Positions 8,385-17,467 of a stretch of 64,000 nt of DNA are shown piece after piece. How positions within the stretch are numbered: position 1 is the stretch's first letter; each line of letters starts with the position of its first letter. Where the stretch lies: NCBI GenBank assembly GCA_934276485.1, contig CAKQTE010000019.1:1-64000 (forward strand), in the 5' to 3' direction. This DNA is from an uncultured Spirochaetales bacterium (lineage in GTDB: Bacteria; Spirochaetota; Spirochaetia; Sphaerochaetales; Sphaerochaetaceae). The notes below the pieces were generated by a model that was given only the letters and a program-made list of their open reading frames with translations, was not told the origin of the DNA and made no database searches. Made by a program: the position numbers and the translations under genes.

Positions 8385-8504
8385 AAAGACACCTCTAGAA
8401 TGATGATAGGACAAAAGGGTGGCTTTGGCATACCAAAAATAGTTTTCTTCTTCACGAAAAGCGTTATTTTTATGGTAAAATAAATCTTATTGGAGACCTT
8501 TTAC

Positions 8505-9431
8505 ATGGAAGAGAAATACTTGACCCTTAGAGATGGAAAGAAGTTGTTTTATAGAGTTTGGAAGGTAGATAATCCTGTTGCAACTCTTCATATAAACCAT
8601 GGAATGGCAGAGCATAGCCTAAGATATGATGAATTTGCTCGTGCTATGAACAAAGAGGGCTATGTTGTATATGCCCAGGACCATAGAGGTCATGGATTCA
8701 CAATCGAAAACGATGAAGAGGGCTGGTTTGCTGATGAAAATGGTTGGAGCATCATTGCAGACGATAGCTTTGAACTAGATCAGCTTATTGCAAAGGAATA
8801 TAAGGGTATCCCTCATTTGATCTTTGGTCACTCCATGGGGTCTTTCTTGACAAGAACCAATCTATCTCGTCATTCAGAGTCCTATGATGCTGCTGTCATA
8901 TGTGGAACTGGCGGCGACCAAGGATTAGCTGGTAAGGTAGGGCGACGATTGGCTCTAAGCAGAGCTAAAAAACATGGTTCAAAAGCCAAGGCTCCAATTA
9001 TGGATAAGCTAGCATTTGGATCTTTTACAAAGAAATTCAAGAGAGAAGGCGCTATGTCTTGGCTCAGCTCCGATAGAAAGGAAGTTGAGAAATACATTGC
9101 AGATCCTCTTTGTGGATTCATATGTTCAAACCAATTCTATGCAGACTTGATCGAAGGCTCTTTTACAGCCAATAACCCAGAAGAGATAGCTAAAATCAGA
9201 AAGGATTTGCCAATTCTTTTCGTCTCTGGCGCTCTAGATCCTGTTGGAGGCTATTCAAAAGGAGTGGTGAAAGCTGTTAATCTCTATAAGGAAGCTGGAA
9301 TCAAGGATGTTCGCCTTTGCTTATATCCAGAAGGTAGACATGAGATCCTGAATGATGTCATGCGAAAGGATGTCATTGCTGATGTTGCTTCCTTCTATAA
9401 GGAAATACTAGGTGAAAGAAAAGAAAGATAA
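8505..9431 (+). CDS. Monoacylglycerol lipase-like alpha/beta hydrolase
   Basis: This serine hydrolase of the lysophospholipase/monoacylglycerol lipase group is probably cytoplasmic, since no signal peptide is visible. HGMAEHSLRY is the oxyanion region, FGHSMGSF holds the nucleophile Ser, GALDPVG the Asp, and EGRHEIL the His. The start ATG 8505 has GGAGA ending nine bases upstream; an in-frame TTG at 8490 is less likely. The 3' end overlaps the YihY-family gene by 20 nt, so the lipase, the membrane protein and two further genes form one operon. Confidence 0.88.
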   Translation: MEEKYLTLRDGKKLFYRVWKVDNPVATLHINHGMAEHSLRYDEFARAMNKEGYVVYAQDHRGHGFTIENDEEGWFADENGWSIIADDSFELDQLIAKEYKGIPHLIFGHSMGSFLTRTNLSRHSESYDAAVICGTGGDQGLAGKVGRRLALSRAKKHGSKAKAPIMDKLAFGSFTKKFKREGAMSWLSSDRKEVEKYIADPLCGFICSNQFYADLIEGSFTANNPEEIAKIRKDLPILFVSGALDPVGGYSKGVVKAVNLYKEAGIKDVRLCLYPEGRHEILNDVMRKDVIADVASFYKEILGERKER

Positions 9432-10695
9432 ACCAATTGATGAAAAAGACGCAAAAGATAGCCTTCTGAGGCGTAACATGCTTTGGTGGAAGGACTATTG
9501 GAGTGTTATAAAATCATGCCTTAGAGGACTTGGAAATGACAATGTCGCAATCCTTTCCTCGGGGCTTGTATATTCATCTTTGATAGCTATCATACCATGC
9601 ATTACATTCTTGTTTGTATTCTTGTCAACATTTGGTGTATTGCAATCATTCATGAACCTTCTTCTTGAATGGCTGAAGATGCTTTTTGGTTCTGAGATCG
9701 CATCGAATCTGTTGAATACTATCTCCCAATATTCAAACAATGCAATGTCATTGGGAGTCTTTGGACTTGTATCATTCTTGGTAACTGGTATGTTCCTTGT
9801 TAACAAGATCTATACAGTAATCAATCAAATCTTCAAGACAAAACCCCAGGATGGAACGCTGAAACGTTTTGCTCTCTTCTTTGTCTTCTTGATTGTATTC
9901 ACATTCCTAGTTGCAATGTCTGTTGCTCTATCTAACACGATCAACCAAAAGCTTGCAGCATCAATAGGTGTGATAGAGCAGACATCCATGATTCCAAAGA
10001 AGATGGGTTCTTTATTGTTCTCTTGGCTTGCGTTCTTCTTTTTGCTGGAACTTGTTCCGAATGCTCGTATTAGATTCAAATCAGCATGCGTAGGTGCAAC
10101 AACAGGTCTTGTCGCTATATCGATTGCAACAACAATATTCAATAGGATAACAAGCTCTGTAGTGTCATACTCAGTAATCTATGGAACTTTTGCATCCATA
10201 TTCTTCATGCTGCTTTTTCTATATATCTTTTGGTATATCGTAATTGCAATTTCAGAAATCACATATGTCCATCAATTCAGGCCGGATAAGAACACCCTTC
10301 TAGGGCGGCCTCAAACTCCAGAGAAGATAATCTCGGAAGCTTTGGATATGTTGATGATCATTTGTGACAAATACAACAAGGGCGAAGGAGCAACATCCAT
10401 AAGGGAGCTATCAAGAAAGATGGCTGTTCCTACAGGAAGGCTCTCTAGCTATCTACGCGATATGGAGGGAAGTGGAATGGTTCTTGCTGCAAACACACAA
10501 GCTTCCAGCTTTGTTCCAGCGCGTCCTATGTCCCAGATTTCATTGATACATGTAATAGAGGTTCTCTATGGTGCTGATGAAATAAAGGGTGGTAATGTTG
10601 ATACTATAGGAGAAGCTGTTGCAATGGAGTTTTATCTAACAGGCGAAAAAGGTCTTGAGGATATAACACTAGAACAGCTATTGGAGAGAATATGA
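9412..10695 (+). CDS. YihY/BrkB-family inner-membrane protein with C-terminal winged-helix-like region
   Basis: About six hydrophobic segments between residues 45 and 285 follow the YihY pattern (once misnamed ribonuclease BN), including NDNVAILSSGLVYSSLIAII and the late FWYIVIAISEITYV. After residue 300 there is a soluble region (SIRELSRKMAVPTGRLSSYL) that looks like a winged helix, a common C-terminal addition in this family. Function is unknown. Translation starts at GTG 9412 inside the lipase gene, with AAGGAA about seven bases upstream, and ends in ATGA overlap with the next gene. Confidence 0.85.
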   Translation: MKEKKDKPIDEKDAKDSLLRRNMLWWKDYWSVIKSCLRGLGNDNVAILSSGLVYSSLIAIIPCITFLFVFLSTFGVLQSFMNLLLEWLKMLFGSEIASNLLNTISQYSNNAMSLGVFGLVSFLVTGMFLVNKIYTVINQIFKTKPQDGTLKRFALFFVFLIVFTFLVAMSVALSNTINQKLAASIGVIEQTSMIPKKMGSLLFSWLAFFFLLELVPNARIRFKSACVGATTGLVAISIATTIFNRITSSVVSYSVIYGTFASIFFMLLFLYIFWYIVIAISEITYVHQFRPDKNTLLGRPQTPEKIISEALDMLMIICDKYNKGEGATSIRELSRKMAVPTGRLSSYLRDMEGSGMVLAANTQASSFVPARPMSQISLIHVIEVLYGADEIKGGNVDTIGEAVAMEFYLTGEKGLEDITLEQLLERI

Positions 10696-11150
10696 TCGTA
10701 AGTAAATATATTAGTTCGGAGCTTGTAAGCGCAGATTTTCCAGATGCACCAAACCCAAATGGATGTGCACTCAAGACATATAAAGCAGATGACATCAAGT
10801 TGGTCTTTTTGAAGAATCCTTCTTCTCTAGGGCTTTCCCCTACCGTTGTTATTCCTTATGCGCTAGTTGCTTTCAACTCCGATGATGAGTATATTTTCGC
10901 AGCAGCACTAGAACAGACAGACCTTAGAGAGCTATCGAGCTTGACATCGATTCCTCTTAGACAGCTACAGGAAGAAGAGGGCGTAAAAGGATTCTTGACC
11001 AATGCCAAGCTTGTATTATATGGAGACGATAAAAAGGAAGACTTGGGCTCATATTCAATTCTTCTATCTGAGATAGATGCTATTGCTGATGATTTGATGG
11101 AATATGCTCTCGATAGCTTGGATATCCTAACAGAGGCAGAGGAACTCTAA
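10692..11150 (+). CDS. Small acidic protein of unknown function
   Basis: I do not recognise this 152-residue protein. It has no signal peptide, no membrane segment and a single Cys, and its C-terminal third is strongly acidic (DLMEYALDSLDILTEAEEL). The start overlaps the YihY-family stop as ATGA, and the stop TAA directly abuts the GTG start of the oxidoreductase gene. It is therefore a real, translationally coupled operon member and is likely cytoplasmic. Confidence 0.75.
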   Translation: MIVSKYISSELVSADFPDAPNPNGCALKTYKADDIKLVFLKNPSSLGLSPTVVIPYALVAFNSDDEYIFAAALEQTDLRELSSLTSIPLRQLQEEEGVKGFLTNAKLVLYGDDKKEDLGSYSILLSEIDAIADDLMEYALDSLDILTEAEEL

Positions 11151-12080
11151 GTGGCAAAAGCAGGATTTGCCATAATCGGGCTTGGTGTGCGTGCAGAGCT
11201 TCATGCTCAAGTAATCGAAAGATGCCCGGACGCGGCTCTTGTTGCAGTTTGTTCTCGTACTCTTGATAAGGCAAAAGAGTTCTCTTCCCGTCATGGTTTT
11301 TGCAAAGTCTATGATGAGGTTGAATATCTCTTGGAGGATGAGAATGTTGATATTGTCGTGATCACAACTCCAAGTGGTTTGCATTTTCATCCTGCGTCTC
11401 TTGCGATCAAAAGCGGTCGACATGTAATAGTAGAGTGTCCTTTGGAACTCTCTGAGGAAAAGGCACTTCTCATTCATGATTTATCGGAAGAGGAGGGTGT
11501 ATACCTTGAGTGCATCTATCCAGATAGATTCTCATATAGTACAGAGCTAATAAGGGATGTTATATCAAATGGAGAGCTAGGAAAGATTATCTCATTTGAT
11601 TACAAAATCAAGGATACAAACACAGATGTGTATCTTCAAGCCTCCCCTTGGAGAATGGATCCTCATCTTTCTGGGGGCATGGCCTTTTTGCCTTCGAATA
11701 TCCAAGCTATTGATAAACTCCTGTTTATTCTTGGTGAAGATTTGACATTGGTAGATGACAAGGAACCATTTGAATTAAAAACACCAAGTGGAGTTCAAGG
11801 AACAATATCAATAAAGGGCGATAACCCAGATACACTTTCCATTGTTGGAGAGAAAGGGCGTATCAAGATATGTGGAAACTCGATAGAAGAGTGGGATATA
11901 CCAGGAAAGGAAAAACCGGAATTAGATGTATGCGAGAGCGCCTTGTTGCTTCTTGAGCGTCAATATAAAAAATTCCTAAATGCAGTGACAAAAGGGTATC
12001 CTGTATGTGTTGATCCCATTATGGCGAGTCTTTCAATTAGTCTATGTGAAAATATTTCTGAAAATATCCAAATTAGATAA
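11151..12080 (+). CDS. Gfo/Idh/MocA-family oxidoreductase
   Basis: A NAD(P)-binding Rossmann fold covers residues 1-120 (FAIIGLGVRAELHAQVI; VVITTPSGLHFHPASLAI) with the usual C-terminal beta domain. The family oxidises sugars, inositols or similar polyols. The signature normally reading EKP is VECPLEL here, so the Lys thought to take part in catalysis is replaced by Cys; dehydrogenase activity is uncertain. Length is slightly short at 309 residues. GTG start, zero gap from the preceding gene. It closes the operon that began with the lipase. Confidence 0.85.
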   Translation: MAKAGFAIIGLGVRAELHAQVIERCPDAALVAVCSRTLDKAKEFSSRHGFCKVYDEVEYLLEDENVDIVVITTPSGLHFHPASLAIKSGRHVIVECPLELSEEKALLIHDLSEEEGVYLECIYPDRFSYSTELIRDVISNGELGKIISFDYKIKDTNTDVYLQASPWRMDPHLSGGMAFLPSNIQAIDKLLFILGEDLTLVDDKEPFELKTPSGVQGTISIKGDNPDTLSIVGEKGRIKICGNSIEEWDIPGKEKPELDVCESALLLLERQYKKFLNAVTKGYPVCVDPIMASLSISLCENISENIQIR

Positions 12081-12187
12081 ACATCAAAATGTATAACAAA
12101 ATATGTAGTTTACCTTAATTTTGTTGTAGTAAATTGTATTTTTTTACGATTTAATGTTTTTTTACATAGTAACATTGGGTATGTTGC

Positions 12188-12218
12188 TTGATGTTCTTTT
12201 CAAAATGGTTAATATAAT
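12188..12218 (+). promoter_or_regulatory. Promoter of the RpiR-type regulator gene
   Basis: A perfect TATAAT at 12213-12218 is the -10; TTGATG at 12188-12193 could be the -35 but the 19-bp spacing is wide. The region 12081-12187 before it is very AT-rich and shows no gene or clear terminator. Confidence 0.45.
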
Positions 12219-12223
12219 ATATT

Positions 12224-12244
12224 GATTGTATAGAGGATACAATC
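12224..12244. promoter_or_regulatory. Perfect 8-bp inverted repeat just after the -10: candidate operator
   Basis: GATTGTAT (12224-12231) and ATACAATC (12237-12244) are exact inverted repeats with a 5-bp spacer. The site covers the expected transcription start and so would suit repression of the RpiR-type gene by its own product. Confidence 0.5.
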
Positions 12245-12319
12245 TATTAATAAAGTCATAGACTGGATAAGCGAAATGCGGGGGAGCTTAAAGGTCCGAA
12301 TGTCGTTGAGGATACTATT

Positions 12320-13099
12320 ATGGGTACTAATGTTGAATCAAGGCTCTCGGAGATGTTGCCTGCGCAGTTGGGGGAACTGAGCATACTTGAAAGAAAGGTA
12401 TCAACATATCTTTTGAAGCACGAAGATAAGTTGATGGGCATGGATATCTCAGAGATTGCCAAAGCATCTGGTGTTAGCAAGGCTACTGTTGTTCGCTTTT
12501 GCAAGGCACTTGGTTTTAATGGTCTAAAGGACTTCAAGATTTATTATGAAGCAGGAAAGAGCCAATACGCTACTAAGGTTTCAAAACTTTCAAAGGGTAC
12601 AGAGCCAAAAGAGGTAATGGAGATAATGAAGGGTGGAATCATCAGAACTCTTGAAAAGAGCTTGAATGAAGAGAACCTGGAAACTCTGCTTTCGATTGCC
12701 GATGATATAGCTACATTAAAGTATGTTACTGTCCTATGCACTGATTGTGATGTTTCTTCCATGATTCTAGCTAATCGTATAAAAAGCCTTGGATATAAGT
12801 GTGATATTCATTCAGCACAGGATGCGATAGCAAACGATATTGCTGAAGGTTTGATCTTTGTTCTTAGTCCTACATGCGAACTTGATGGTATTGGTTCGTA
12901 TGTGCGAAAAGCTAGGGATAAGGGATGCAAAATCGCAACATTTACATCCAATCCAAAGTCATGGCTTGCTGTTAATTCAAATAATATGATAGCAGCTTCT
13001 TCAGATAAGCTAATCAGCGAAGATAGATATATATTGTCTAATTTCGCAATCAATAGCCTTATCGAAATACTGTACGCATTGCTAGTTAGTAGAAAATAA
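12320..13099 (+). CDS. RpiR/MurR-family transcriptional regulator (HTH plus SIS domain)
   Basis: Residues 15-85 form the RpiR helix-turn-helix region (MDISEIAKASGVSKATVVRF), followed from about residue 120 by a SIS fold that normally binds a sugar phosphate (TVLCTDCDVSSMILANRIKS). The ligand cannot be told from sequence. GAGG at 12308-12311 serves the ATG. Upstream is an 80-base leader with a perfect palindrome at its start, suggesting autoregulation. The neighbouring Gfo/Idh oxidoreductase is a possible target but lies upstream, in a separate unit. Confidence 0.88.
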   Translation: MGTNVESRLSEMLPAQLGELSILERKVSTYLLKHEDKLMGMDISEIAKASGVSKATVVRFCKALGFNGLKDFKIYYEAGKSQYATKVSKLSKGTEPKEVMEIMKGGIIRTLEKSLNEENLETLLSIADDIATLKYVTVLCTDCDVSSMILANRIKSLGYKCDIHSAQDAIANDIAEGLIFVLSPTCELDGIGSYVRKARDKGCKIATFTSNPKSWLAVNSNNMIAASSDKLISEDRYILSNFAINSLIEILYALLVSRK

Positions 13100-13136
13100 T
13101 TTTCCGCGAAAGCAAAAATTGCGTTAACATATGCCT

Positions 13137-13724
13137 ATGGCAAATACATTAGATTATTACAACAAAAATGCTGGAGTCTATGCTCTATCTACTGTTAATT
13201 GCACAATGGATGGAGCTATAGAGGAGTTTTTGCACGTTTTGGGCAAAAAGGAAGGAACCATCCTGGACTTTGGTTGCGGCTCAGGTCGTGACAGTAAGGT
13301 CTTTTGGGAAAAAGGCTACGATGTTGTTTCCACAGATGGTTCGAAAGAGATGTGCTTGGAAGCAGAGAAGCTTTTGTCACGTCCTGTTCAGCAAATGTTC
13401 TTTACTGAATTGACAGATGAAGATAAGTACGACGGAATCTGGGCTTGCGCATCCATATTGCATCTTCCATATGACACACTGTCTGCTGTCTTGAAGAAGA
13501 TGGCCAAGGCCTTAAAGCCAAATGGTGTCATATATGCTTCTTTCAGGTATGGGGAGATGGAAGGCAACAGAGGCGAGCGATACTTTACTGACATCAATGA
13601 AGAAAAGCTGAAAAAGCTTTTGGAGAATGTCAACCTTGAATGCGTAAAGACATGGGTAACTCTCGATTCCAGGCTCGATAGAGCAGGAGACGAGTGGTTT
13701 AATGTCATTTTAAGAAAATCATGA
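13137..13724 (+). CDS. Class I SAM-dependent methyltransferase
   Basis: The SAM-binding motif I is ILDFGCGSGRDSKVF (about residue 40), then STDGSKEMC and the acidic motif IWACASILHLP. It resembles the Tehb/UbiG-like small methyltransferases found as free-standing genes; the substrate is unknown. Two ATGs are possible (13131 and 13137); I use 13137 because TAACAT, a weak -10, lies six bases before it, and neither has a ribosome site. A strong intrinsic terminator follows directly. Confidence 0.85.
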   Translation: MANTLDYYNKNAGVYALSTVNCTMDGAIEEFLHVLGKKEGTILDFGCGSGRDSKVFWEKGYDVVSTDGSKEMCLEAEKLLSRPVQQMFFTELTDEDKYDGIWACASILHLPYDTLSAVLKKMAKALKPNGVIYASFRYGEMEGNRGERYFTDINEEKLKKLLENVNLECVKTWVTLDSRLDRAGDEWFNVILRKS

Positions 13725-13727
13725 GAT

Positions 13728-13750
13728 AAGAGGGCGTTGTCCCTCTTTTT
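13728..13750 (+). terminator. Intrinsic terminator of the methyltransferase gene
   Basis: AAGAGGG (13728-13734) pairs with CCCTCTT (13741-13747), followed by further T residues. Confidence 0.8.
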
Positions 13751-13751
13751 G

Positions 13752-13784
13752 TAAAAAGAAAAGACTCGAGGAAACTCGAGTCTT
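13752..13784 (-). terminator. Intrinsic terminator of the tRNA gene
   Basis: On the minus strand a perfect 10-bp stem (13761-13770 with 13775-13784) closed by four bases lies just after the tRNA 3' end and is followed by TTCTTTTT. Confidence 0.85.
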
Positions 13785-13791
13785 GAATATG

Positions 13792-13864
13792 TCGGCCCTC
13801 AGAGATTTGAACTCTGGACCAAGGGATTATGAGTCCCCTGCTCTGACCGCTGAGCTAAAGGCCG
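13792..13864 (-). tRNA. tRNA with CAT anticodon, probably tRNA-Ile2 (lysidine type)
   Basis: The minus strand folds as a complete 73-nt cloverleaf: acceptor 13858-13864 with 13793-13799, D arm with GCTC/GAGC, anticodon loop CTCATAA, T arm CAGAG/CTCTG with TTCAAAT. CCA is not encoded. A CAT anticodon can be Met or Ile2. The body closely resembles E. coli tRNA-Ile2 (shared TTAGCTCAG, ACTCATAATC and CTTGGTC), and it has the C4-G69 and C5-G68 pairs used by TilS. I therefore favour Ile2, whose C34 would become lysidine to read AUA. Confidence 0.85.
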
Positions 13865-13944
13865 TTAAATATAACTTAGTCATTATAAACAAAAAATTAA
13901 GTCATAATCAACTATATTGTTGAATGGAAAAGAGGGGAGTCTTT

Positions 13945-15117
13945 ATGACTAAAAAAGTTCTAGCAGTTTTGCTTGTCTGTGTTATTTCTATCAGCGCAGT
14001 ATTTGCATCCGATTGGCATTTTGTATTTGGAGATGTATCTCAGCATCCCGAGGTCCTTTGGGGCTTTATCCCATCGTACTTTGATGCAGGAGCAGGATAC
14101 AAAGGGCTCTCTCTTATCGATGGCAATACCACAGATATGCAACTCTTGGTTGGCGGAGGAATAAGCCAACGTAAGCTTTGGCAAGATCCTACAACAGGAA
14201 AGATAATCAGAAAGGATCCTCTTATATATGATGTTTGGGACTTCGATTGGTCAGTAAGGTTCGTACAGGGATTTTTGACCAATCCGATGAATACAGAGAA
14301 GGATATGATCTCTATCACACTTGCATACAATGGCCAATACGAGAAAGCCAAGGATTCGATGGCTGTTGGAAAAGAAAGAACAAATGGCGAAAAGAGAGCA
14401 GTACTTTCTATGGAAGATTTCTTCTCTTCTAGCGATAGGGTTACAAATAGAATATATCCAGAGATCAATGGAAGTGGGGACTTTCTAGGCACGCAGCTTG
14501 CGTCTTACATCAAATTCGATCTTATGGAAGATACACTACATGAGAACAATGGATTTTTAGGTAAGGTTTCGATGCTATGGGGACCTCTGGCTTTGAATGG
14601 TTCTCTTTCTGGATTTGCAGACTACTTTGCTCTCCGCATGGACGCAATCGGAGCATATACTCTCTATGATTATAAGAAGAATGACAAAAGCTATTTTTCT
14701 GTTGTAATTGCAGATAGATTAAATTGTGGATATGTAACAGGAAATGCTATCCCTGCATTTATCCAAGGACCAGAGTCTCTTGGAAGAAAGGTTCGTGGAT
14801 TCAATACATATACTTACAATACAAGCTTCACTGTAGTTAACAACCTAGACCTTCGTCTTTGTGGCCCTGATATGGGCTTGGAGGGACTAGCTCCTAGAGT
14901 GAACCTGTTCTTTGATATTGGATATGGATGTGGAAATGTAAACAATACAGAAGATAAAGAGAGTAATCTTCTAGCATCCACAGGTGTACAAGGAACTGTA
15001 TCTATCTTTGATTTCATCGATTTGGGATATCAGCTTGCATACCTAATCAAGGGTGACAATTACACAAATGGAAGTAGCAGGATTGCAGGAAGCGTAACAT
15101 TCTTCCTAGATTTCTGA
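13945..15117 (+). CDS. Predicted outer-membrane beta-barrel protein
   Basis: A cleavable signal peptide (KKVLAVLLVCVISISAVFAS) is followed by a glycine- and aromatic-rich protein with alternating strand patterns and the final residues SVTFFLDF, a terminal aromatic typical of barrel proteins. I do not recognise a named family. I start at ATG 13945, where GAGGGGAG lies about six bases upstream; an in-frame ATG at 13924 has no such site. Length is 390 residues. The 3' end overlaps the opposing CrtO-like gene by 12 nt. Confidence 0.75.
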   Translation: MTKKVLAVLLVCVISISAVFASDWHFVFGDVSQHPEVLWGFIPSYFDAGAGYKGLSLIDGNTTDMQLLVGGGISQRKLWQDPTTGKIIRKDPLIYDVWDFDWSVRFVQGFLTNPMNTEKDMISITLAYNGQYEKAKDSMAVGKERTNGEKRAVLSMEDFFSSSDRVTNRIYPEINGSGDFLGTQLASYIKFDLMEDTLHENNGFLGKVSMLWGPLALNGSLSGFADYFALRMDAIGAYTLYDYKKNDKSYFSVVIADRLNCGYVTGNAIPAFIQGPESLGRKVRGFNTYTYNTSFTVVNNLDLRLCGPDMGLEGLAPRVNLFFDIGYGCGNVNNTEDKESNLLASTGVQGTVSIFDFIDLGYQLAYLIKGDNYTNGSSRIAGSVTFFLDF

Positions 15118-15735
15118 TTTCTTCTTGTTCTTCTTTTCAAGGCGCTCAGCTTTCTTTCTTGCTCTAGCTTGGCGCCTTTTTTCATCTCTCTCTTCGCGTC
15201 CAGACATCGAGTCTCCATTTGCATCTTTCCAGAACTCAGGGAAAACGATGTTTCCTTTCTCGTCTTTTGTTCTGATTAGTCGTTCGAATCGAGGCCTGTT
15301 ATAGCGTTGTATGATAATGCAAGGAAGATTGAAGATGATCGTGTATGTAAGCACAAAGAACCATGCACGGGTTGCAGTGAACAACAATAGTACAAGAGCA
15401 AAAATGAATGCATATAAGTGACATAGCTCTGCTCTAAGGCTTTCTAATAGAAATTGCGCTATGAAGTTCGGAGTGATCTTTGTTCTTTCCATGTTCTTCT
15501 TATCGAAAGAACCAACAGATGGAATATATTCCTTCCAAGCTTTTACATGGAAAATAGTCTGATATATGTTTCCTTTCTTTTCCCATTTTCTTGTCTTGAA
15601 TAATGGATAGATCAGCATCAGGTTACGATATGATAATAGGTTTACAAGATAAGAAGCTATAAATTGCGTTAGTATGATAATCAATACCAGAGGCCAGCTC
15701 GCACTTGTAAAAATTGTAGTAAACCATCTTGTCAT
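15106..15735 (-). CDS. CrtO-like (glycosyl-diaponeurosporenoate acyltransferase family) membrane protein
   Basis: Two to four hydrophobic segments flank the motifs HVKAWKEYIPSVGSF, ESLRAELCHLYAF and NLPCIIIQRYNRPRF, which I recognise from the CrtO acyltransferase family of staphylococcal carotenoid synthesis. No carotenoid genes lie here, so the acceptor is probably another glycolipid. The last 45 residues are a highly charged Lys/Arg/Glu tail unlike the family core. No ribosome site is evident. It is convergent with the barrel gene and divergent from lysS. Confidence 0.7.
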   Translation of the reverse strand: MTRWFTTIFTSASWPLVLIIILTQFIASYLVNLLSYRNLMLIYPLFKTRKWEKKGNIYQTIFHVKAWKEYIPSVGSFDKKNMERTKITPNFIAQFLLESLRAELCHLYAFIFALVLLLFTATRAWFFVLTYTIIFNLPCIIIQRYNRPRFERLIRTKDEKGNIVFPEFWKDANGDSMSGREERDEKRRQARARKKAERLEKKNKKKSEI

Positions 15736-15836
15736 TTTTGTTCCGAATAAAAGCTATAGTTAGAGTATAGTTGGCAGAAAGAAAACAAACAAGAGTGTTA
15801 TTTACCCCATCCTTTGTCAGTTGGTATTAGCATATG

Positions 15837-15865
15837 TTGCAAAATAAATATCAGTTTGCCATAAT
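15837..15865 (+). promoter_or_regulatory. lysS promoter, leaderless type
   Basis: TTGCAA (15837-15842), a 17-bp spacer and CATAAT (15860-15865) are followed by seven bases and ATG 15873. The promoter overlaps an earlier in-frame ATG at 15834, which argues that 15873 is the real start. Confidence 0.6.
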
Positions 15866-15872
15866 TCAAGTT

Positions 15873-17462
15873 ATGAGTGACGTTAAGAACAACAAGAATG
15901 CCCACTGGGCAGATATAATGGCCGAAAAGATTATCAGGGAAAAGGGCGAAAAGGATCTCTATACTTGTGCTTCCGGTATCACACCATCAGGAACAGTACA
16001 CATTGGCAACTTCAGAGAGATCATTACTGTAGAGCTAGTTGTAAGAGCTCTGAGAGAAAAGGGTAAGAATGTAAGATTCATCTATAGCTGGGATGACTAT
16101 GATGTATTCAGAAAGGTCCCAAAGAACATGCCAAAGCCAGAGCTTTTGCAGCAATATCTAAGATTTCCAATCACATTGGTTCCAGATACTACAGAGAGAG
16201 CTGAAAACTATGCTAGAGCCAACGAAGTTGCAGTCGAGAAGATTCTACCAACTGTTGGTGTATTCCCAGAGTACTTGTACCAAGCAGATAGATATAGACA
16301 TAACTACTATGCAGAGGGGATAAAGACAGCTCTTGAAAAAAGAGACGAGATCAGAGAGATCCTCAACCAATATAGAACTGAGCCTCTAGCTGAAGATTGG
16401 TGGCCGGTTTCTGTATTCTCTTCATTCACAAACAAGGACACAACAACTGTCACAGGTTGGGATGGTGGCTACATGCTCACATATAGAGATGATGAGCTTG
16501 GAAAGGAAGAGACTATCGACATTAGAACAACTCCAAATACAAAGCTTCCATGGAGAATCGACTGGCCAATGAGATGGACAGTTGAAGGAGTTGACTTTGA
16601 GCCAGGTGGAAAGGATCACCTTACTGAGGGCGGTTCTTACGATACATCAAAGAGCGTTGTAAAGGTATTCGGTGGAGAAGCTCCTGTAACAATGCGCTAT
16701 GACTTTATCAAGCTAAAGGGTATGGGAGGAAAGATCTCCTCATCCGGTGGAGAGGTTGCAGACCTATATGATGTACTTGCAGTATATCCTCCTGAGATCG
16801 TTCGATACTTGTTTGTAGGCACACGTCCTCAATCCGAGTTCGCTATCTCATTCGACCTTGATGTATTGAAGATCTACGAAGACTACGACAATTGTGAAAG
16901 AATCTACTTCGGCATTCTCCCTGTTAAGGAAGAAAGAAGAGAGAAGGAGAAGAGGATCTACGAGCTAAGCCAGGTTGATGGAAACAACATTCCAACAGAA
17001 GCTGGTTACCAGATTCCTTTCAGACACCTCTGTAACTATCTACAGATCTTCTCTGGAGATGTTGAAAAGGTTATCTCAAAGCTTCCTAATATCACAGAAA
17101 GCCAGAAGGAAAGACTCAGAGTTAGACTCAATTGTGCAAAGAATTGGCTTGAGATGTATGCTCCAGAAGAGTTCAAGTTCAGTCTAAAGAGCACAGACTC
17201 TGCTCTTGTAGAGCTTGAGGAGAATGAACTTAAGGCTGTAAAGGATTTTGCATCCTATGTAAGAGATTATCTCGATACTTCTTCTGAAAAGGAATTCTCA
17301 AACTACATTTATAAAGCTGCTGGAGACAATGGCCTGGAAAACAGTGATTTCTTCAGGGTTATATATTTGGTTTTGATCGGAAAGGAAAAGGGACCAAAGC
17401 TTGCTAACTTTGTTAAGGCTTGTGGCGCTGAGACCATCCTTCCAATCCTTGAGAGGTATTAA
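15873..17462 (+). CDS. lysS: Class I lysyl-tRNA synthetase
   Basis: This charges tRNA-Lys with lysine using the class I (Rossmann) fold found in archaea, spirochaetes and some alphaproteobacteria, unlike the class II enzyme of most bacteria. Residues 35-46 hold the HIGH-type motif (TPSGTVHIGN) and GGKISSSGG near residue 290 is the KMSKS-type loop. GWDGGYM and PGGKDH shape the active site. The 530-residue length is normal. Its presence is one of the stronger taxonomic clues here. The flavoprotein gene follows after 5 bp. Confidence 0.96.
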   Translation: MSDVKNNKNAHWADIMAEKIIREKGEKDLYTCASGITPSGTVHIGNFREIITVELVVRALREKGKNVRFIYSWDDYDVFRKVPKNMPKPELLQQYLRFPITLVPDTTERAENYARANEVAVEKILPTVGVFPEYLYQADRYRHNYYAEGIKTALEKRDEIREILNQYRTEPLAEDWWPVSVFSSFTNKDTTTVTGWDGGYMLTYRDDELGKEETIDIRTTPNTKLPWRIDWPMRWTVEGVDFEPGGKDHLTEGGSYDTSKSVVKVFGGEAPVTMRYDFIKLKGMGGKISSSGGEVADLYDVLAVYPPEIVRYLFVGTRPQSEFAISFDLDVLKIYEDYDNCERIYFGILPVKEERREKEKRIYELSQVDGNNIPTEAGYQIPFRHLCNYLQIFSGDVEKVISKLPNITESQKERLRVRLNCAKNWLEMYAPEEFKFSLKSTDSALVELEENELKAVKDFASYVRDYLDTSSEKEFSNYIYKAAGDNGLENSDFFRVIYLVLIGKEKGPKLANFVKACGAETILPILERY

Positions 17463-17467
17463 TTTAT

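Noticed and set aside
12081..12187. Intrinsic terminator after the Gfo/Idh gene
   Set aside because: There are T runs and short AT palindromes such as ATGT...ACAT at 12154-12167, but no GC-containing stem.
13792..13864. Initiator tRNA-fMet
   Set aside because: The 1-72 pair is C-G rather than the C-A mismatch typical of initiators, and the body resembles tRNA-Ile2.
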